From: Nageia nagi | Taxonomy: Eukaryota; Pinophyta | Assembly (NCBI GenBank): GCA_050084985.1 | Contig: JBITNC010000001.1 | Span: 148,304,001 to 148,368,000 of the forward strand | Direction of reading: 5' to 3' | DNA: 64,000 bases | In this document: piece after piece, positions 22,593 through 35,900 of the stretch | Layout: every line of letters starts with the position of its first letter | Position numbering within the stretch: position 1 is the first letter of the stretch | Notes under the pieces: generated by a model | Databases searched by the model: none | What the model was told of the DNA's origin: nothing | The model's input: the letters and a program-made list of their open reading frames with translations, nothing else | Program-made: the position numbers and the translations under genes

Positions 22593-23500
22593 GTGCCTCA
22601 ACATCTACTATTTGAGAGAATCCATTTAGTTGGAATCTCTAGATATTTTTTTACAATAATATACAGGTTGTATGAGAAAATGATTGTATGCTTTTGCTCC
22701 TCTAAAGGTCTTTTTGACAACATTATTAGCACCATAGGAGTGAAGCAAGGTTTTCCCCTTTCCTCCACACTTTTTGGTATCTTTATAGATGCTCTTGAGT
22801 CATTTACCTAAGCATATATGCATGCAAAATAATAAATTCTTACTTCACCATGTCTTGACCTTATCCTTCTTTATTATGATGATATTATCCTTCTAATTTT
22901 TATTTATGAGGTACTCCAATATCAATCGGATGTACTGGCTAATTTCTATACTTTGAGATAATTGTTAGTGAACTTATCGAGAATAAGGTTATGTAATTTA
23001 ATATTACTAAAGAGGTTGTATCCCATATTTAGGCATAAGTAGTAGAGATTACCATATTCTACATATAACTTAAATTTCTTTTCACAAGAACCACATTTTA
23101 GATGAATATTTCCATCCAAGATAGCATTTTTAAGGGATATACAACCATATATTTACTCAAGAAAAGTTGTTTCACAACTCACTTCTAGGATATCCCAATC
23201 TAGATGAAGAATTTTAATAACTTGGTCAAACTAACTATGACCTATAGGTCAAATATATGGGGTCCCAATCTTGGTTTGACTATTTATGATATTCATTTTG
23301 AATGGGTAGAAACACTTTTTCTTTAGATGTTTATATAATACAAGCACACAATTGCTCACTCTATTGTCCTTATAAATTTTCAAGCTTCACCTATTCATGT
23401 GAAGATTATTTTAAGGATCATTACCTATATTTACATACTTTTACACTATGGTAGACACATAAAAGGTACCCTTACCTTATTTTATGCTCTTCAATCGTCT
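22593..23500 (+). pseudogene. LINE reverse transcriptase remnant
   Basis: Frame 22593-22811 has RT palm features: an LYEKM segment, then GVKQGFPLSSTLFGIFID, matching the conserved GV(K/R)QGCPLSP motif of plant LINE RTs. After stops, the same frame gives LILLYYDDIILL with the catalytic box at 22872-22883 (YYDD where YADD or FADD is usual). Further down, WGPNLGLTIYD and an IEW-like segment (about 23240-23330) resemble the post-RT part of LINE ORF2. Numerous stops. No target duplication or poly-A tail identified. Confidence 0.75.
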
Positions 23501-24423
23501 TTCATTTAATTTTAAGAGGAGAAAAAAGGGGCTAATATTCATAGGTATTTATACTTTCAATAAGTATTCTAATTCATGTTAACAAAATTCATCCTTATTC
23601 CCATGAAGTTCATTATCTTCTATCATAAAATAAGAATAAAAAGATACATCATTAGATTCATAAAGATATCATTCTTCATATATCCATTGCTCTTGTATTT
23701 CCCCATCACCCCTCTCTCTCCTAAGCTATCCTTCTATAACAAGCATTTTCTCTATATCTGATATGGTAAAATAGTGCCATCTTAATACCTCCAACAACCT
23801 CTGATATATAGCATAGATGTCTCCATTAGAAAACATCAAGTATATTATCATATATTGAGAGATGAATGAATATGTATATTTTTTTCCAAGAAGAAGTAGA
23901 AAATTTGCATCATTTTCTTTTTTTTTGTTTACTATACTATGAGATTCAATGCAAATTCCACTACCTCTTTATCTACACTCTCTAGTTATGATGACCAATG
24001 TTTCCTTAGAATTTACATTAGATAAGAAGTCCAATTTCTTTAGGGAAGGAGCTCTCATCCAAATGCCTCCCACCCTTCACAATGTTGGCTTATCACAAAC
24101 TACTTCACTAGCTCTAATAGACTAAGGGATGATACAAATATTTATCAAAAATGATAAGCACCCAATAATCTAGGCATCACTAGGATCACTAGATAGCATA
24201 CCTACAAATCTTTGGGAGTCTATACCAATGATAAGAAGAGATAAATTAATGACTTCTTTAATAGTGATCAACCTCTAATTATATTAAAAATTAGTTGATG
24301 AGGCTAAGAAAGAGTCCTCCTTATGGATGGCCCCTCATCATCATACAACATATTTTCGCTCTTTGTATTTATTTTTATTTTCTCTTTGTCTAAGAACTTG
24401 TGGCCCCTCTACTTGTAGTTTTC
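23501..24423. other. Probable LINE-related tail and AT-rich DNA
   Basis: Continues without a clear break after the LINE remnant. A plus-strand translation at about 24060-24270 looks protein-like, but I cannot name it. Ends at the left target duplication of the CACTA element. Confidence 0.35.
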
Positions 24424-24439
24424 AATCACTACTACATTT
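24424..24439 (+). repeat. CACTA left target duplication (aat) and terminal inverted repeat
   Basis: aat followed by CACTACTACATTT. Matched by the inverted end and aat at 54228-54243. Confidence 0.85.
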
Positions 24440-24725
24440 TGGTCATTTTGCATTATCCAATACGTCATAAAATGGGTTTTGACATCTTGATGCATTATAT
24501 GTTAGTGTTTGGAAATTTGCATCAAAGCAAATTTGATGAAAGTGTTGACACCTCTCTTGACATTTTGCTTGATGCATTGATTAACTCACTTTTCTGACAT
24601 TTTGCTTGATGTTTTGCATGACGTTGTTTTGAAGATTATTTTTGACATTTTGCATGATAATTTTTTTAATATAAATTTCAATGTTTTGACTACGAATCAT
24701 GTTTGTATATTTTGACATTTTAAAT
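24440..24725. repeat. CACTA left subterminal repeats
   Basis: TGACATTTTGC(T/A)TGA and close variants occur about four times (near 24558, 24594, 24640, 24712), mixed with TTGATGCATT. Such motifs are binding sites for TnpA-type proteins in the family. Related motifs (ATGCATCAA, TTGAC) recur at the right end. Confidence 0.65.
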
Positions 24726-25019
24726 GGTTGCATATGGCATTGATTGAATATCTTAAACATGAAAATTGCTAATTATTCCAACATGTCCACTTCAATCAAA
24801 AATAAAACTATAATAGAGGAATTATTGTAGATATAGAACATAGTTATCTATGTACAAATGAATGATATAAATGCATTAAGATATAAGGCATTATATATCT
24901 AGATCAATATTTAAAGTGAAAAAGTAATCTACAAATTACAAAACATTCAAAAAATACTATAATTAATATATATAATGTTTAATTCATCAAATGTACATGT
25001 AATATTTTAATCATCATTA

Positions 25020-28000
25020 TTATCATTTTCATCAAGAAGATGTACAACATGTTTCTCTCTTGGATAAAAATAAATTAAATACTACATCTTTTCATCTAGT
25101 ATATCTGGACAAAAACATATTTGACTACAATGTTGTGGTAAAACATATGGCTCTTTTTCTTGAGGTAAATATCATGTGGAGTAGAATGCATAGTAACCAC
25201 TAGGTATATTATGCAATATTATTCTTCTATTTACAAATCCTTCTAACCATTTACATTTAAATATTAAACATTTGAATGATCTAAAATTCAATTGTAGGAT
25301 TTCTTAAATTTTTCCAACATATTGTATTTTTCCTTCTATCAAATTTATAACTTTTGTACTTGCACGACTTGCTTGATCAAAAACAACCATCACTCCATAG
25401 TTAAAGGTTATTATATTACTATATTTCTTATCAATTCTAAAGTGTTGACTGTATCCCACATTATAGGAAAAGATAATGTTTGTACATATTTTTATGTAAA
25501 TGTTATATTGGTGGAAGTATTATATCTATATTAACAACAACTATACTATAAAAATTTTAAACTTAGATTTGTAAGAATTAATGAATAATTACCTCATAAT
25601 TACATCCATCAGTGATATTTAAAGTATCTTCAAAGGTTTTTTCTTTTGCACCTTCAGCTAATTTCTCTTATATTGCTTATTTTATCCATGACCTTGAAAA
25701 CTCTTTTGGCCAATTTTCATCTCTTATATGTGGAGGTATAGGTGTACTCCTTGGATTTTCACTACAAAACAAAATACATTGTGTTGGAATTGTACTTATT
25801 TTACTTTCATATATTTCAATCCATTCTTTACAACATTACATATTTATCATGACAAAATGGTTTATAGATTCATATATATCATGATCTATAATTATTTGAA
25901 TTCATAAAATGAATTTGTTAGAAACTATCGATTAGATTAAATCAAAATTACATGTATGTATTACTTATATAACTTAATATTATCTAAAATGTAGTTAGTA
26001 CCTATATTAAAAGTATATGATCTCCCATTTATTTTTAAAATCTCCCCTTCTAATTTATCTATGTATTTGTCTACTTGTAACCATATCATTGGAGCTGAAT
26101 CACAAATTTGAGATAGAAATTCACTTACATAAAAAAAAAAGACTTTTGCACAATATATCCCTAACACATAGATCCTTCTAGTCTTGATGTTTTTCTAACA
26201 AATCCTTTTAGTACTTTCAAAAATCTTTCCACAAAAAGCATGCTTCTATTACTTATAACACCTACTATTTCAATATCATCTACTAGGTTGATCAATAGAT
26301 GAACTTGTATATCTATAAAAGTAGTAGGCATTTCTTTTTCAAATTTACAGATAATTTCCACAATTTCTCTTCACCATCTAGGGATTTCATTGATATGTAT
26401 TTCCTTTGAAGTTAACCACATATTTATGAAAATATAATTAATATCATCAGATGTAAAAATATATTTAAAACTACAAAATAACAATAAATGCACTATATTT
26501 TTTCATTGAGCAATATCGTAAATAACATGAAATACCTTAGAAATAATGATGGTTGACCAATTGCATATCTTAAATCAATATTTAAAGTCATACATCCATA
26601 AATTACAAGTGATAAAATAATCTATAGCAAAATTTATATTAATCAAAATATAGATGAATAAAATATATATAAGGATTTTGATATGCATGTAATAGGAGAA
26701 TACCTTCAATAAGTTATGATAATCATGAGACTTCAATCCTAAGATTTTTTTATCAACTGTGAATGTTTTTCTTATGATGCATATCTCATTGGTAATGTTC
26801 ACTTCATATTTAGTCATAAGACATGAGGCCTGAGCAGGTGCATTTGTTGTTCCATCTAAATTTTTAGTTACCTAAAGGGCACGTTTTGTTTTGGTGACCT
26901 TTAAGTCATATCTCAGTTGAATAGTGTTTGATTCTTTGCTTGTTGTATACTAATATAAATAAGATGCAACATATTTTACAATATGCATATGATCCAATAA
27001 ATTTGTCACTAATAAATCCTTTCACTATTCTAGATTATAAAATATGGAAAATTTGTTCATACCTAAAAACATATGTCAATGTAAATATTTAATTGATAAA
27101 ATAATTGAATTGACATGTTACAAAGATTATTTTAAAATAAATAAATATATTGATATAGTATTTTATTAAATTTTACCTTGAAGTAAATCATCTTTTTGAA
27201 CAATAACATCCTATGGGTCTTCAGCAATACCTCCCTCAAAAGCTTTTATCCAATATTTTTCTTCATTTTTATGGTACTTTTTCAACCAATCAAAAGGAGA
27301 TGCATACTAAGGAGTTTTATTATGATCAGTTTGACCATTAAACTATGATTTCATATTTTTAAACTCATGATCCAATGGTAAATATTTTTTGTGGCCAAGG
27401 TATTCCATCTTCTGTAAGTGTTTTGAATATCTTGCTATGAGATTTTTTACACATTGTGGACAAGCATGATAACCTTTTGTACACAAGCCTGCAATACATT
27501 TTTATTAAAGAATACAACTATATCTAATTTTATGAAATTAAATATTTATAATTTATTATTTTAAGATAAATGTAAATGTAATAAATATTATATATACATA
27601 CCTAAATAAACACTAAGACCTGGATAACTATGTATAGTCCAAAATAGTATGCCATATAATGTGAATGATCTTTTTTGGATGGGTCTACTTATATCAATCA
27701 CATTCTAAATTCCATTCCATAATTGTATCATTTCATCAATAAATGGTTCAAGGTAGATATCCATATTTTTTTCTTGATGTGGTTTAGGAACTAAAAGAGT
27801 TAACATTAGATATTCTTTTTTCAAGGACATCCATGGAGGTATATTATAATTGATTATAACAACGGGGTCACATTGAATAATTATATTATTGTATGGAATG
27901 TGGTTTGACACCATTAATTGCTAAACCCAACCTAAGACTTCTAGGTTCATCCTAAAATTTATCAAGCCACATATTTTCTATATGTTTCATTACTCTAGAA

Positions 28001-28710
28001 TCTTCAAGAATACATAATACACTATATTCACTTATATTTTTTGCATGCCAATCCATATACTATGCAAGTGAATCAAACTTATACATTATAATGAATCTAT
28101 TGATAATTGAAATATGGTGCACAACCTTCAAAATAATATTTTTCCCAATAGTTCCTGGATGGTATCTATTTGCACCATACTTTGGAAATACACTCAATTT
28201 TTCATATCTTCCTCTATATAATATGTAATCATTAATACAAGCATATTATGAAACATATGATACCCCTACATCCTTCAAAAAAATTTATGCTTTTCTACAT
28301 GAAGAAAGGATGACATTATCACTTGGAAGCAGCTTATTATTTAGTAACCTATAATATAAACAAAACCATAAAATTATTATGAATAAAATAAATAAAGATT
28401 AAAAAATATCCAATAAATTTACAAAAAATTTAAAAAAAATGTAAAAATAAATACATATTTCAGAAGATCATTGATACTTGTATCGAACCATCCATTTTTA
28501 TCCTTTATATTCATGATAAGTAGGAGCACTACCAACTTGGAAATACATGCCCCATTGTATAAAGGTGTTTTGGCACTAGTATACATGCTATCATTTTCAA
28601 AATCACCTCCTCTTCCATCATCATGTGCATGAGGATTATCATTCATGTCTATATCAGCATCATTTTCATGTGTATAGATTGATTGAAATAAATCATGCAT
28701 GGCATTTTGT
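25020..28710 (-). pseudogene. CACTA Tnp2-type transposase, decayed
   Basis: Domains in order on the minus strand: an N-terminal segment TPLYNGACISKLVVLLL with KNGWFDTSINDLLKYV (28419-28700); the Transposase_21 core around 28270-27610, with a CIxDYILYRGRYEKL-like stretch, DWHAKN near 28050, RSLRLGLAINGVKP near 27930, and NIPPWMSLKKEYLMLTLLVP then IDEMIQLWNGI (27705-27914); KGYHACPQC and a GHKKYLP segment near 27480-27350; KSHDYHNLL (26575-26817); DUF4218 (KEMPTTFIDIQVHLLINLVDDIE and a FLKVLKGFVR segment, 26161-26361); and a DUF4216-like end near 25290-25030. It cuts and moves the element in the nucleus. AT-rich gaps between segments may be introns, but stops inside domains show decay. Confidence 0.85.
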
Positions 28711-30250
28711 TGTTGATCATGAGCATTATATTGTCTTTAATTATTTTCACTATCTAAATTCATGAGTTGAATAGGACCCATTGGATTTGGATTTGTAATG
28801 AATTCTACATATGCATCTATACATAATATATTATTTAGTTGCTTTCTTTTTTTCCAATGAATATTTTTTGATGTAATATTGGTGTATAATATATTGTATT
28901 TGACTTATCTTGTGCATCTACTTCAGTATGATGTGCTTGTGAAATTAGTTATTAAAAATAATTAATATAATTAAAAAATTAACTTTAACAAGTATTTGAA
29001 ATATCCAATAATTATATGTTAATAAATTTAAAAAGCACATAAGTTTAAGTAAAAATTACACAATTGACATGAGTTTAAGTAAAAATTTATCAACAATTCC
29101 AATAGTTAGGTTCTTCAACAAGCAACCTCCCTTAAGGATCTTCAACAAACTAGCAAATAACATAGTCTAAATTCATAACTACATGCCTAATACTACAACA
29201 TTATTCAATTTCTAATACAATCTCCTTTTTCTTTATGCTTTTATCTAGGTTTAATAAATACATTTGGATTTCATTAATCCATATGTCTCTTATGTGCTAG
29301 AATATATTTATTGATATTGTAATACACTAAGATCTCATCACCAAGAGTAAGAGTTACAATAGGATCCACACCTACAAAAAATTTCATTTTTCTAGGCATA
29401 AAGTCATATTTATCATTTTTATATTCCATAAAAATATAATTTGCTAGATTACATATGGCTTTGCAGCTATTTAATATATCTTGCAATGTTTTCATATATC
29501 TTCAATCGACCATCAATGTACAAATAATATTTTGTTTATGATGTTGCATTTCCACACATACCATATTTATCCATACTAAAAAAATATGATGTTAATATCC
29601 TTTGATCCATTATATTGCAAATTGGCCCACAAAATGGCATCAATGGTTCTTTTTCAATGAATGCACAAACTCACACATTTGATAATATAAACAAACCCAT
29701 GCCCACAATAGCTATATTAGAAGGTTTGATCATATATGAATGACCATAATAAGTGAATTGTTCATAAGCTTTTGGAAAAGGTTTTTCGATTGGCCATGCA
29801 CCATGTGCCTTGCAGTCATAGGTAGACTTGTATAAATGTACATAATTATGTGCTATATGCAAATCACCAATACTCTCATCTAGTATCTTGATTATCTCAA
29901 CATTTGGTAGTAATCGATGAAGTCATCCTTAATTTCTTATTCTTGTACATTGTTTTGATCTATCTTCATCTGATAAATCTACATATTCTAGTATTTTAGG
30001 CCTAAAATTCTCTTTTATATGCTTATCACATCTAGTAGGTTCAATTGGACCAATGGGATCTTTCTTAACCATAGGAGGTAATGCTCCCTCTATATTTGGT
30101 AGACCATTAATTTCATAATAATGTATTTCTACATCTCCCATTCGATATTTTTTCTAACCCTTACATTTTGAACAACCACATACAATAAGTTCTCTATAAT
30201 ATAGAGTGATAGGGTCACTAAATCCTTTTATCATATTTTCATAAAATCAT
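28711..30250 (-). pseudogene. Region upstream of Tnp2 with unassigned protein-like frames
   Basis: Three open stretches on the same strand as Tnp2: 29274-29495 (DPIVTLTLGDEILVYYNINK), 29671-29862 (DCKAHGAWPIEKPFPKAYEQ) and 29929-30141 (with a GPIEPTRCDKHIKENFRP segment), preceded by CGCSKC near 30160. They look protein-like and may be 5' exons of the transposase gene or captured host exons. I do not recognise them, and the usual transposase-associated zinc domain is not clearly present. Confidence 0.35.
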
Positions 30251-30859
30251 TTAGCTCCTAGAAATGTGCATCATGCTAGGTATAACTTTGTGGCTACTTT
30301 ATCTCTTCTAATTGAAGACCTAATTGAGGTTAATAAGAATTTTCATCAAGCTTGAGATAAACATCAATACAAATAAGAAAATCCTTCAGAAAAATTGAAA
30401 ATTAAATTAAATTATCATACAAGCTAATTAATTACCTCACGATCATCATCATCCTCTAAAGATGAAGATTGATGATGATCCTATAAGATTATCCATAATA
30501 TTAACTAGTTAATAAATGCATGTAATTTCATCAAAGTGAAAATTTAATTGATTTTAAATTTATAGTTATCTAATAAAATTTGAGTATACATTCATAATAT
30601 ATACCTCATTTTCATATGAAGATATATTTGTTCTCTTAGGATGAATATTTGGTGTTGTTTGGTCTTCATCATCTATGAAATATCTTTCCTCCTCTCACAA
30701 ATTAATGATGGTATAAAATCATCATCAGATGAGACATCATCAACCCTTCTAGCCCTCAACATATTAATCAACAAGCCAATGATGATGTCCATAATAATAT
30801 CACTAAACTTGCTTCAACATTAAGCAATACAATTAGAAATAATGGAATTTAAGTTAAAA
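30250..30859. other. AT-rich spacer inside the CACTA element
   Basis: Contains the trinucleotide-rich run catcatcatc near 30442 and a short plus-strand frame (30641-30823) with no recognisable product. Probable promoter side of the Tnp2 gene. Confidence 0.4.
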
Positions 30860-33275
30860 GTTTAAAGCTAAAGGTCTAGGTTTAGAGTATAATTAATAAT
30901 GTTTAAGGTTTAAGGATGTAGCATTTAGGGCTTAGAATGTACATTTTAGGGTTTAGGATTTAAGGTTTGGGGTCTAAGATGTAGGGTTTTAGTGTTTAGG
31001 GTTTAGGATGTAGGGTTTAGTCTTTAGTGTTTAGGGTTTAGGATTAAAGGTTTAAGGTTAAGGTTAAATATTTAAGATTTAGTATCTAGGTTTTGGTTTA
31101 GGGTTAAGGTTTCAGATTAGTTTAAGAGTTAAGTTTAGGATTTAGGTTAGTGTTTAAGGTTAGGATTAGGGTTAAGTTTAGTATCTAGTTGTAGGGTTAT
31201 GATAAGTTAAGGTCAAGGTTAAATATAGGGTTTAGTATCTACATTAGGATTTAAGATAAAGGTTATGGAATATTAAGGGTTAAGGTTTAGGATTTAGGGT
31301 TTAAGGTTTAGGATTTAGGTTAAGGTTTAGTATCTGGGGTTTAGGAGTTTAAGGTTTAGGATTTAAGGTTTAAGTTAGGATGTAGGGTTTAGTGTTTAGT
31401 GTTTAAGTTTTGGGTTTAGTATCTATGCTTTAGGATTTAGGATTAAGATTTAAGGTTTAGGGTTTAAGGATTAAGGTTTAGGATTTAGGTTTAGGTTTAA
31501 GGTTTAGGTTTAGGTTAAGGTTTAAATTAGGGTTTAAGGTTTAAGGTTAAGTTTAGATTAGGGTTTATTTGTTTAGGGTTTTAAGATTAGGTTTAGTTAA
31601 TTTTAGGTTTAGATTAAAATTTAAGGTAAGGTTAGAATTTAGGGTTTTAGATAGATTTAAGGTTTAAGGTTTTAAGGGTTAAGGTTTAATATTTGGGTTT
31701 AGGGTTAAGGTTTAGATTTAGGGTTAAGGTTTAGTATCTAGGGTTTAGGTAAGGTTTAGTATTTAAGGTTTAGATTAAGGTTTAAGCTTTAGGTTTAAGA
31801 TTAAGTTTAGGGTTTAAGGTTAATTTGGAATTTAAGTTTAAGGTTTAGATTAGGGTTAAGGTTTATATCTAGGTTTAAGTTTAGGTTAAGATTTAGTATT
31901 TAGGGTTTAGGTTAAGGTTTAAAGATATAGGTTTAGGTTGTTTAAGTTTAGGTTTAAGGATAAGATTTAATCAAGGGTTAGTTTAGGGGTTTAGATTTAG
32001 GTTTAGGTTTAGGGTTAAATTAGGGTTTAGGTTTAAGTGTAGTTAGGTTTAGGTTTAGGATTAGGTTCAGGTTTAGTATTTAAGGTTTAGGATTTAAGGT
32101 TTAGGTTAAGGTCTTAAGTTTAGGGTTTAAGATTTAAGGTTTAGGGTTTTAAGGGTTAAATTTTGGAATTTAAGTTTTAAGGTTTAAGATTTATGGTTAA
32201 GGTTTAGTAATCTAAGGTTTAAGATTAGGTTAAGATTTAGTATTTTAGGGTTTAGGGTAGGTTTAGGATATAGGGTTTAGGATTTAAGTTTTAAAGTTTA
32301 GTTTAGATTTAAGGATAAAGAATTAATGCTTAATAGTTAGGTTTAGGGTTTAAGGATCAAGGTTTACGATTTAGGGTTTAGGATTTAGGTTCAAGATGTA
32401 GGGTTTAGGGTTTTGATGTAGGGTTTAGTGTTTAGGGTTTAGGATGTAAGGTTCAGTTTTTACTATTTAGGGTTTAGGATTTAAGGTTTAAGGTAAATAT
32501 TTAGGGTCTAGATTTAAGATTTAGGGTTTAAGGGTTAAGGTTTAAGGTTCTAGGTTAATGGTTTAAGGTTTAGGATGTAAGCTTTATAGATTAGAATTAG
32601 GGTTTACATTTAGGATGTAGGATTAGATTTAGGATGTAGGGTTTAGGGATTAGGATACAAGTTTAGTATTTAAGGTTTAGGGTTTAGTATTTACAATTTA
32701 GGTTAAGTTTAGGTTAAATATTTAAGGTTAAAGGTTAAATGAATTAGATTAAATATTTAAGGTTTAGGGTTTAAGGGTTAAGGTTAGGATTTAGGATTTA
32801 GGGTTTAGGATTTAGGATTTAGGAGTTAGGTTTGGTACTAGGGTTTAAGGTTTAGTGGTTAAGGTTTAATATTTAGGTTTAAGATTTTAGGTTTGAAGTA
32901 TAGGTTTAAGGATGCATGGTTTAGGGTTTAGAGTTTAGGATTTAAGGATAAGATATAATGTTTAAGGTTTAAGGTTTAGGGTTTAGGATTTAAGGATAAG
33001 ATTTAATGTTTAAAAGTTAGGGTTTAAGGTTTAAGGTTTAAGGATGCAAGGTTTAGGGTTTAGTGTTTAGGGTTAAGGATGTATGGTTTAGTATTTAATG
33101 TTTAGGGTTTAGGATTTAAGGATAAGATTTAATGTTTAAGGGTTAGGGTTTATAGTTTATAGTTTATAATTTATAGTTTAAGGGTTTAGGGTTTAGGATG
33201 TAGGGTTTAGGATTAATGATTTAGGATTTAAGGTTTAAGATATAGGGTTAAATATTTAAGGTTTAAGGTTTAACA
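30860..33275 (+). repeat. Telomere-like degenerate array 1 (2.4 kb)
   Basis: Almost unbroken variants of TTTAGGG (tttaggg, tttaagg, tttagga, ttaggtt) on the plus strand. Perfect units are mixed with decayed ones and there is little other sequence. It has no C-rich strand switch. It lies inside the CACTA element, so it is interstitial and not a chromosome end. Confidence 0.9.
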
Positions 33276-34006
33276 TTTGAACAACATATGTGTCTAATTA
33301 AGAAAATATAATATTTTTTTACAACTTTACAAATATACATCAAACAATCTCTATGCCTAATTAATTCATCATGCAATGCAATGTGGTTATCTTTTTACAA
33401 CTTCACAAATTGATTAAATCTTATTAATGTGAGTGATATGAAGATTTTTTAAATTTTTTAAAATGTATACTAGTCAAATGTTAAAATAAGGTAAGCTGGT
33501 AAAACTATAAGTTGGGCTTACCATATCTTACCAATGAGTCACATAACAGTATATTGAAAGTGGTCATTACAACTCTACCTCCACTATCAACAATCTAACC
33601 CTTGCCTAACAAACATGGGCTCTAGGCTCAATATGATGTATAAAAGGCTTCCTAGGGCTAAGTCTCAGCATGGTGACTAAATGTGTCCCCATTTTACAAT
33701 GGGGCACTAGGAATGCCTTAAAGGGAGTAATTAATAGCTTACCAAGAGTATCAACCCTCAATGATGTAGCCAATGGACTAACTAGTCCATTGGTATCACC
33801 CATGCAATTGTCATCTCCCTTATTTATAGTCATTTGATAGAAAGTAATGACTCTTATCCTAAGGGAAGACTACCTTAAAAATTAAATCCAAGTGTAACCC
33901 ATTGTATGGCTCAATAATTATGGTGATGGGAACTTAAGAAAGTTAGAATCAATGGTTGGTCATCACCTCTAACTCATTGATGTTCATTTTAAAAGCATCA
34001 TGCATA
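33276..34006. other. Spacer with a duplicated segment and an unassigned frame
   Basis: 33519-33642 recurs at 35368-35492 in the same orientation (both contain ccaatgagtcacataa and caacaatctaaccctt), flanking the minisatellite. A minus-strand frame at 33606-33833 (has VDTLGKLLITPFKAFLVPHC) looks protein-like but is not recognised. Confidence 0.5.
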
Positions 34007-35900
34007 TGCATCAAGAAAATAAAATAACTATATTAACATTTCACTACCATTAACATCGCATTAACACTAACATCACATTAACTATATTGACATAGCATTA
34101 AGCATTAACATCATATTAATTATACTATCATGCCATTAACATGCATTAACATTAACTTTACATTAACTATATTAACATGGCATTAATATCATATTAACAC
34201 TAACATCACATTTACTATATTAACGTAGCATTAACATCATCCCCAAGGGGACATCATGGTGGCAAAGTGATTCAAATCAATGGGAGGAGGTCACAAGTTT
34301 GAATCCCCTTAATGGATCCCTGGTGGTACTATGTGGCTACAGTTTGGATGCATTTTTGTTGTATTATGATCAGTTTATGGGGCCTAAATAAAAACCCTCA
34401 TGTAAAAAGTCCCACCCAAAAAAAGAACTCATGAGTTTATGCTGAGTAATATGATTAGTGCGTAGAATCATAGCTCTAAGAGGATTAGTGGCTCCTGCTG
34501 AAATCTCTCATAAATCAAAAAAATATAGCATTAACATCATATTATCTATATCAGCATGGCATCAACATCATTTTAATACTAACATAACATTAACTATATT
34601 AACATAGCATTAACATAAGTAACATCACATTAACTATATTAACATAGCATTAACATCACATTATCTATATTAGCATGGCATTAACATCACATTAATATTA
34701 ACATAACATTAACATTGCATTAACTATATTAGCCTGGCATTAACATCGCATTAACACTAACATCATATTTACTATATTAACATAACATTAACATCGTATT
34801 ATCTATAATAGCATGGCATCAATATTGCATTAACACTAACATAACATTAACTACATTAACATAGCATTAACATAACAAGTGACATTGCATTAACACTAAC
34901 ATAACATTAACATTGTATTATCTATATTAGGATGGCATTAACATTGCATTAACATTAACATTGCATTAACTATATTAGCATGGCATTAAGACTAACATCA
35001 TAATTATTATATTAACATAACATTAACATCATATTATCTATAATAGCATGGCATCAACTTCACATTAACACTAACATCACATTTACTATATTAACATAGC
35101 AGTAACATAACAAGTAATATTGCACATACATTCCTATCAAAATAACATAAGCATTGTATTGCATTAAAATTGACATAGCATAAATATATCATTAACATTA
35201 ACATAAAATTAATACTAGCATAACATTAACAAAGCATTCACATAACTTTAACTTTGCATTAATATTGTAATCAAATTAAGGTTACCATTAAAATAACATG
35301 AACATAATATTAACATTGCATTACATCAACATTAACATAGAATTAATATTGGTATTGACATATAGCATTACCATATTTTTCCAATGAGTCACATAATGGT
35401 ATATTGAAAATAATCATTAGAACTCTATCTCCACCATCAACAATCTAACCCTTGTCTAATCGACATGGGCTTCAGGATCGATATGGTGGATATAACATTG
35501 ACATAGCATTAACATTGACATTGACATTGATATAGCATTAACATTGACATTGATGTATAGCTTTAATAGTGATATAATATTGACATAGCATTAATATTAA
35601 TATTGATGTATAACATTAACATTGCCATAACATTAACATTAATATAGCATTAACATTCCATTAACATTAACATTGACATTAACATATCAGCATTGATGTA
35701 TAGCATTAACATTCACATAACATTAACATTGACATGATATTAACATATTTGAAACCTATAACATCAAATCCTAAACCACAAACCCTAACTTGACTCCTAA
35801 CCCTGATATTATCATAGTATGTATTAACATAAGTACATTAACATTAACAAAGCATTAATGATATCATAATATTAAAATTATATTTTATTAATTTAATAGT
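34007..35900 (+). repeat. ATTAACAT-type minisatellite (1.9 kb, interrupted by a SINE)
   Basis: Variants of cattaacat, attaacactaacatc and, further right, attaacattgacat repeat at 11-18 bp spacing. The left part is rich in attaactatattaacatagc, the right part in cattgacat. The duplicated 124-bp segment sits at 35368-35492 within it. Confidence 0.85.
34241..34525 (+). mobile_element. tRNA-derived SINE (285 bp)
   Basis: Starts ccccaaggggacatcat, with an A box (tggcaaagtga, about 34273) and a B box (agtttgaatcc, about 34297) about 24 bp apart, as in a Pol III promoter. The body ends in an A-rich tail (caaaaaaata). The 15-bp sequence tagcattaacatcat stands directly before (34226-34240) and after (34526-34540) it. 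That can be a target duplication, although the host is a repeat of the same motif, so the evidence from the duplication is weaker than it looks. Confidence 0.75.

Noticed and set aside
25322-25884. Plus-strand membrane-like proteins.
   Set aside because: Antisense to the Tnp2 C-terminal region and AT-rich DNA; hydrophobicity follows from T-rich codons.
30860-33275. A real chromosome end (telomere).
   Set aside because: The array is degenerate, flanked on both sides by transposon sequence and internal to CACTA ends.
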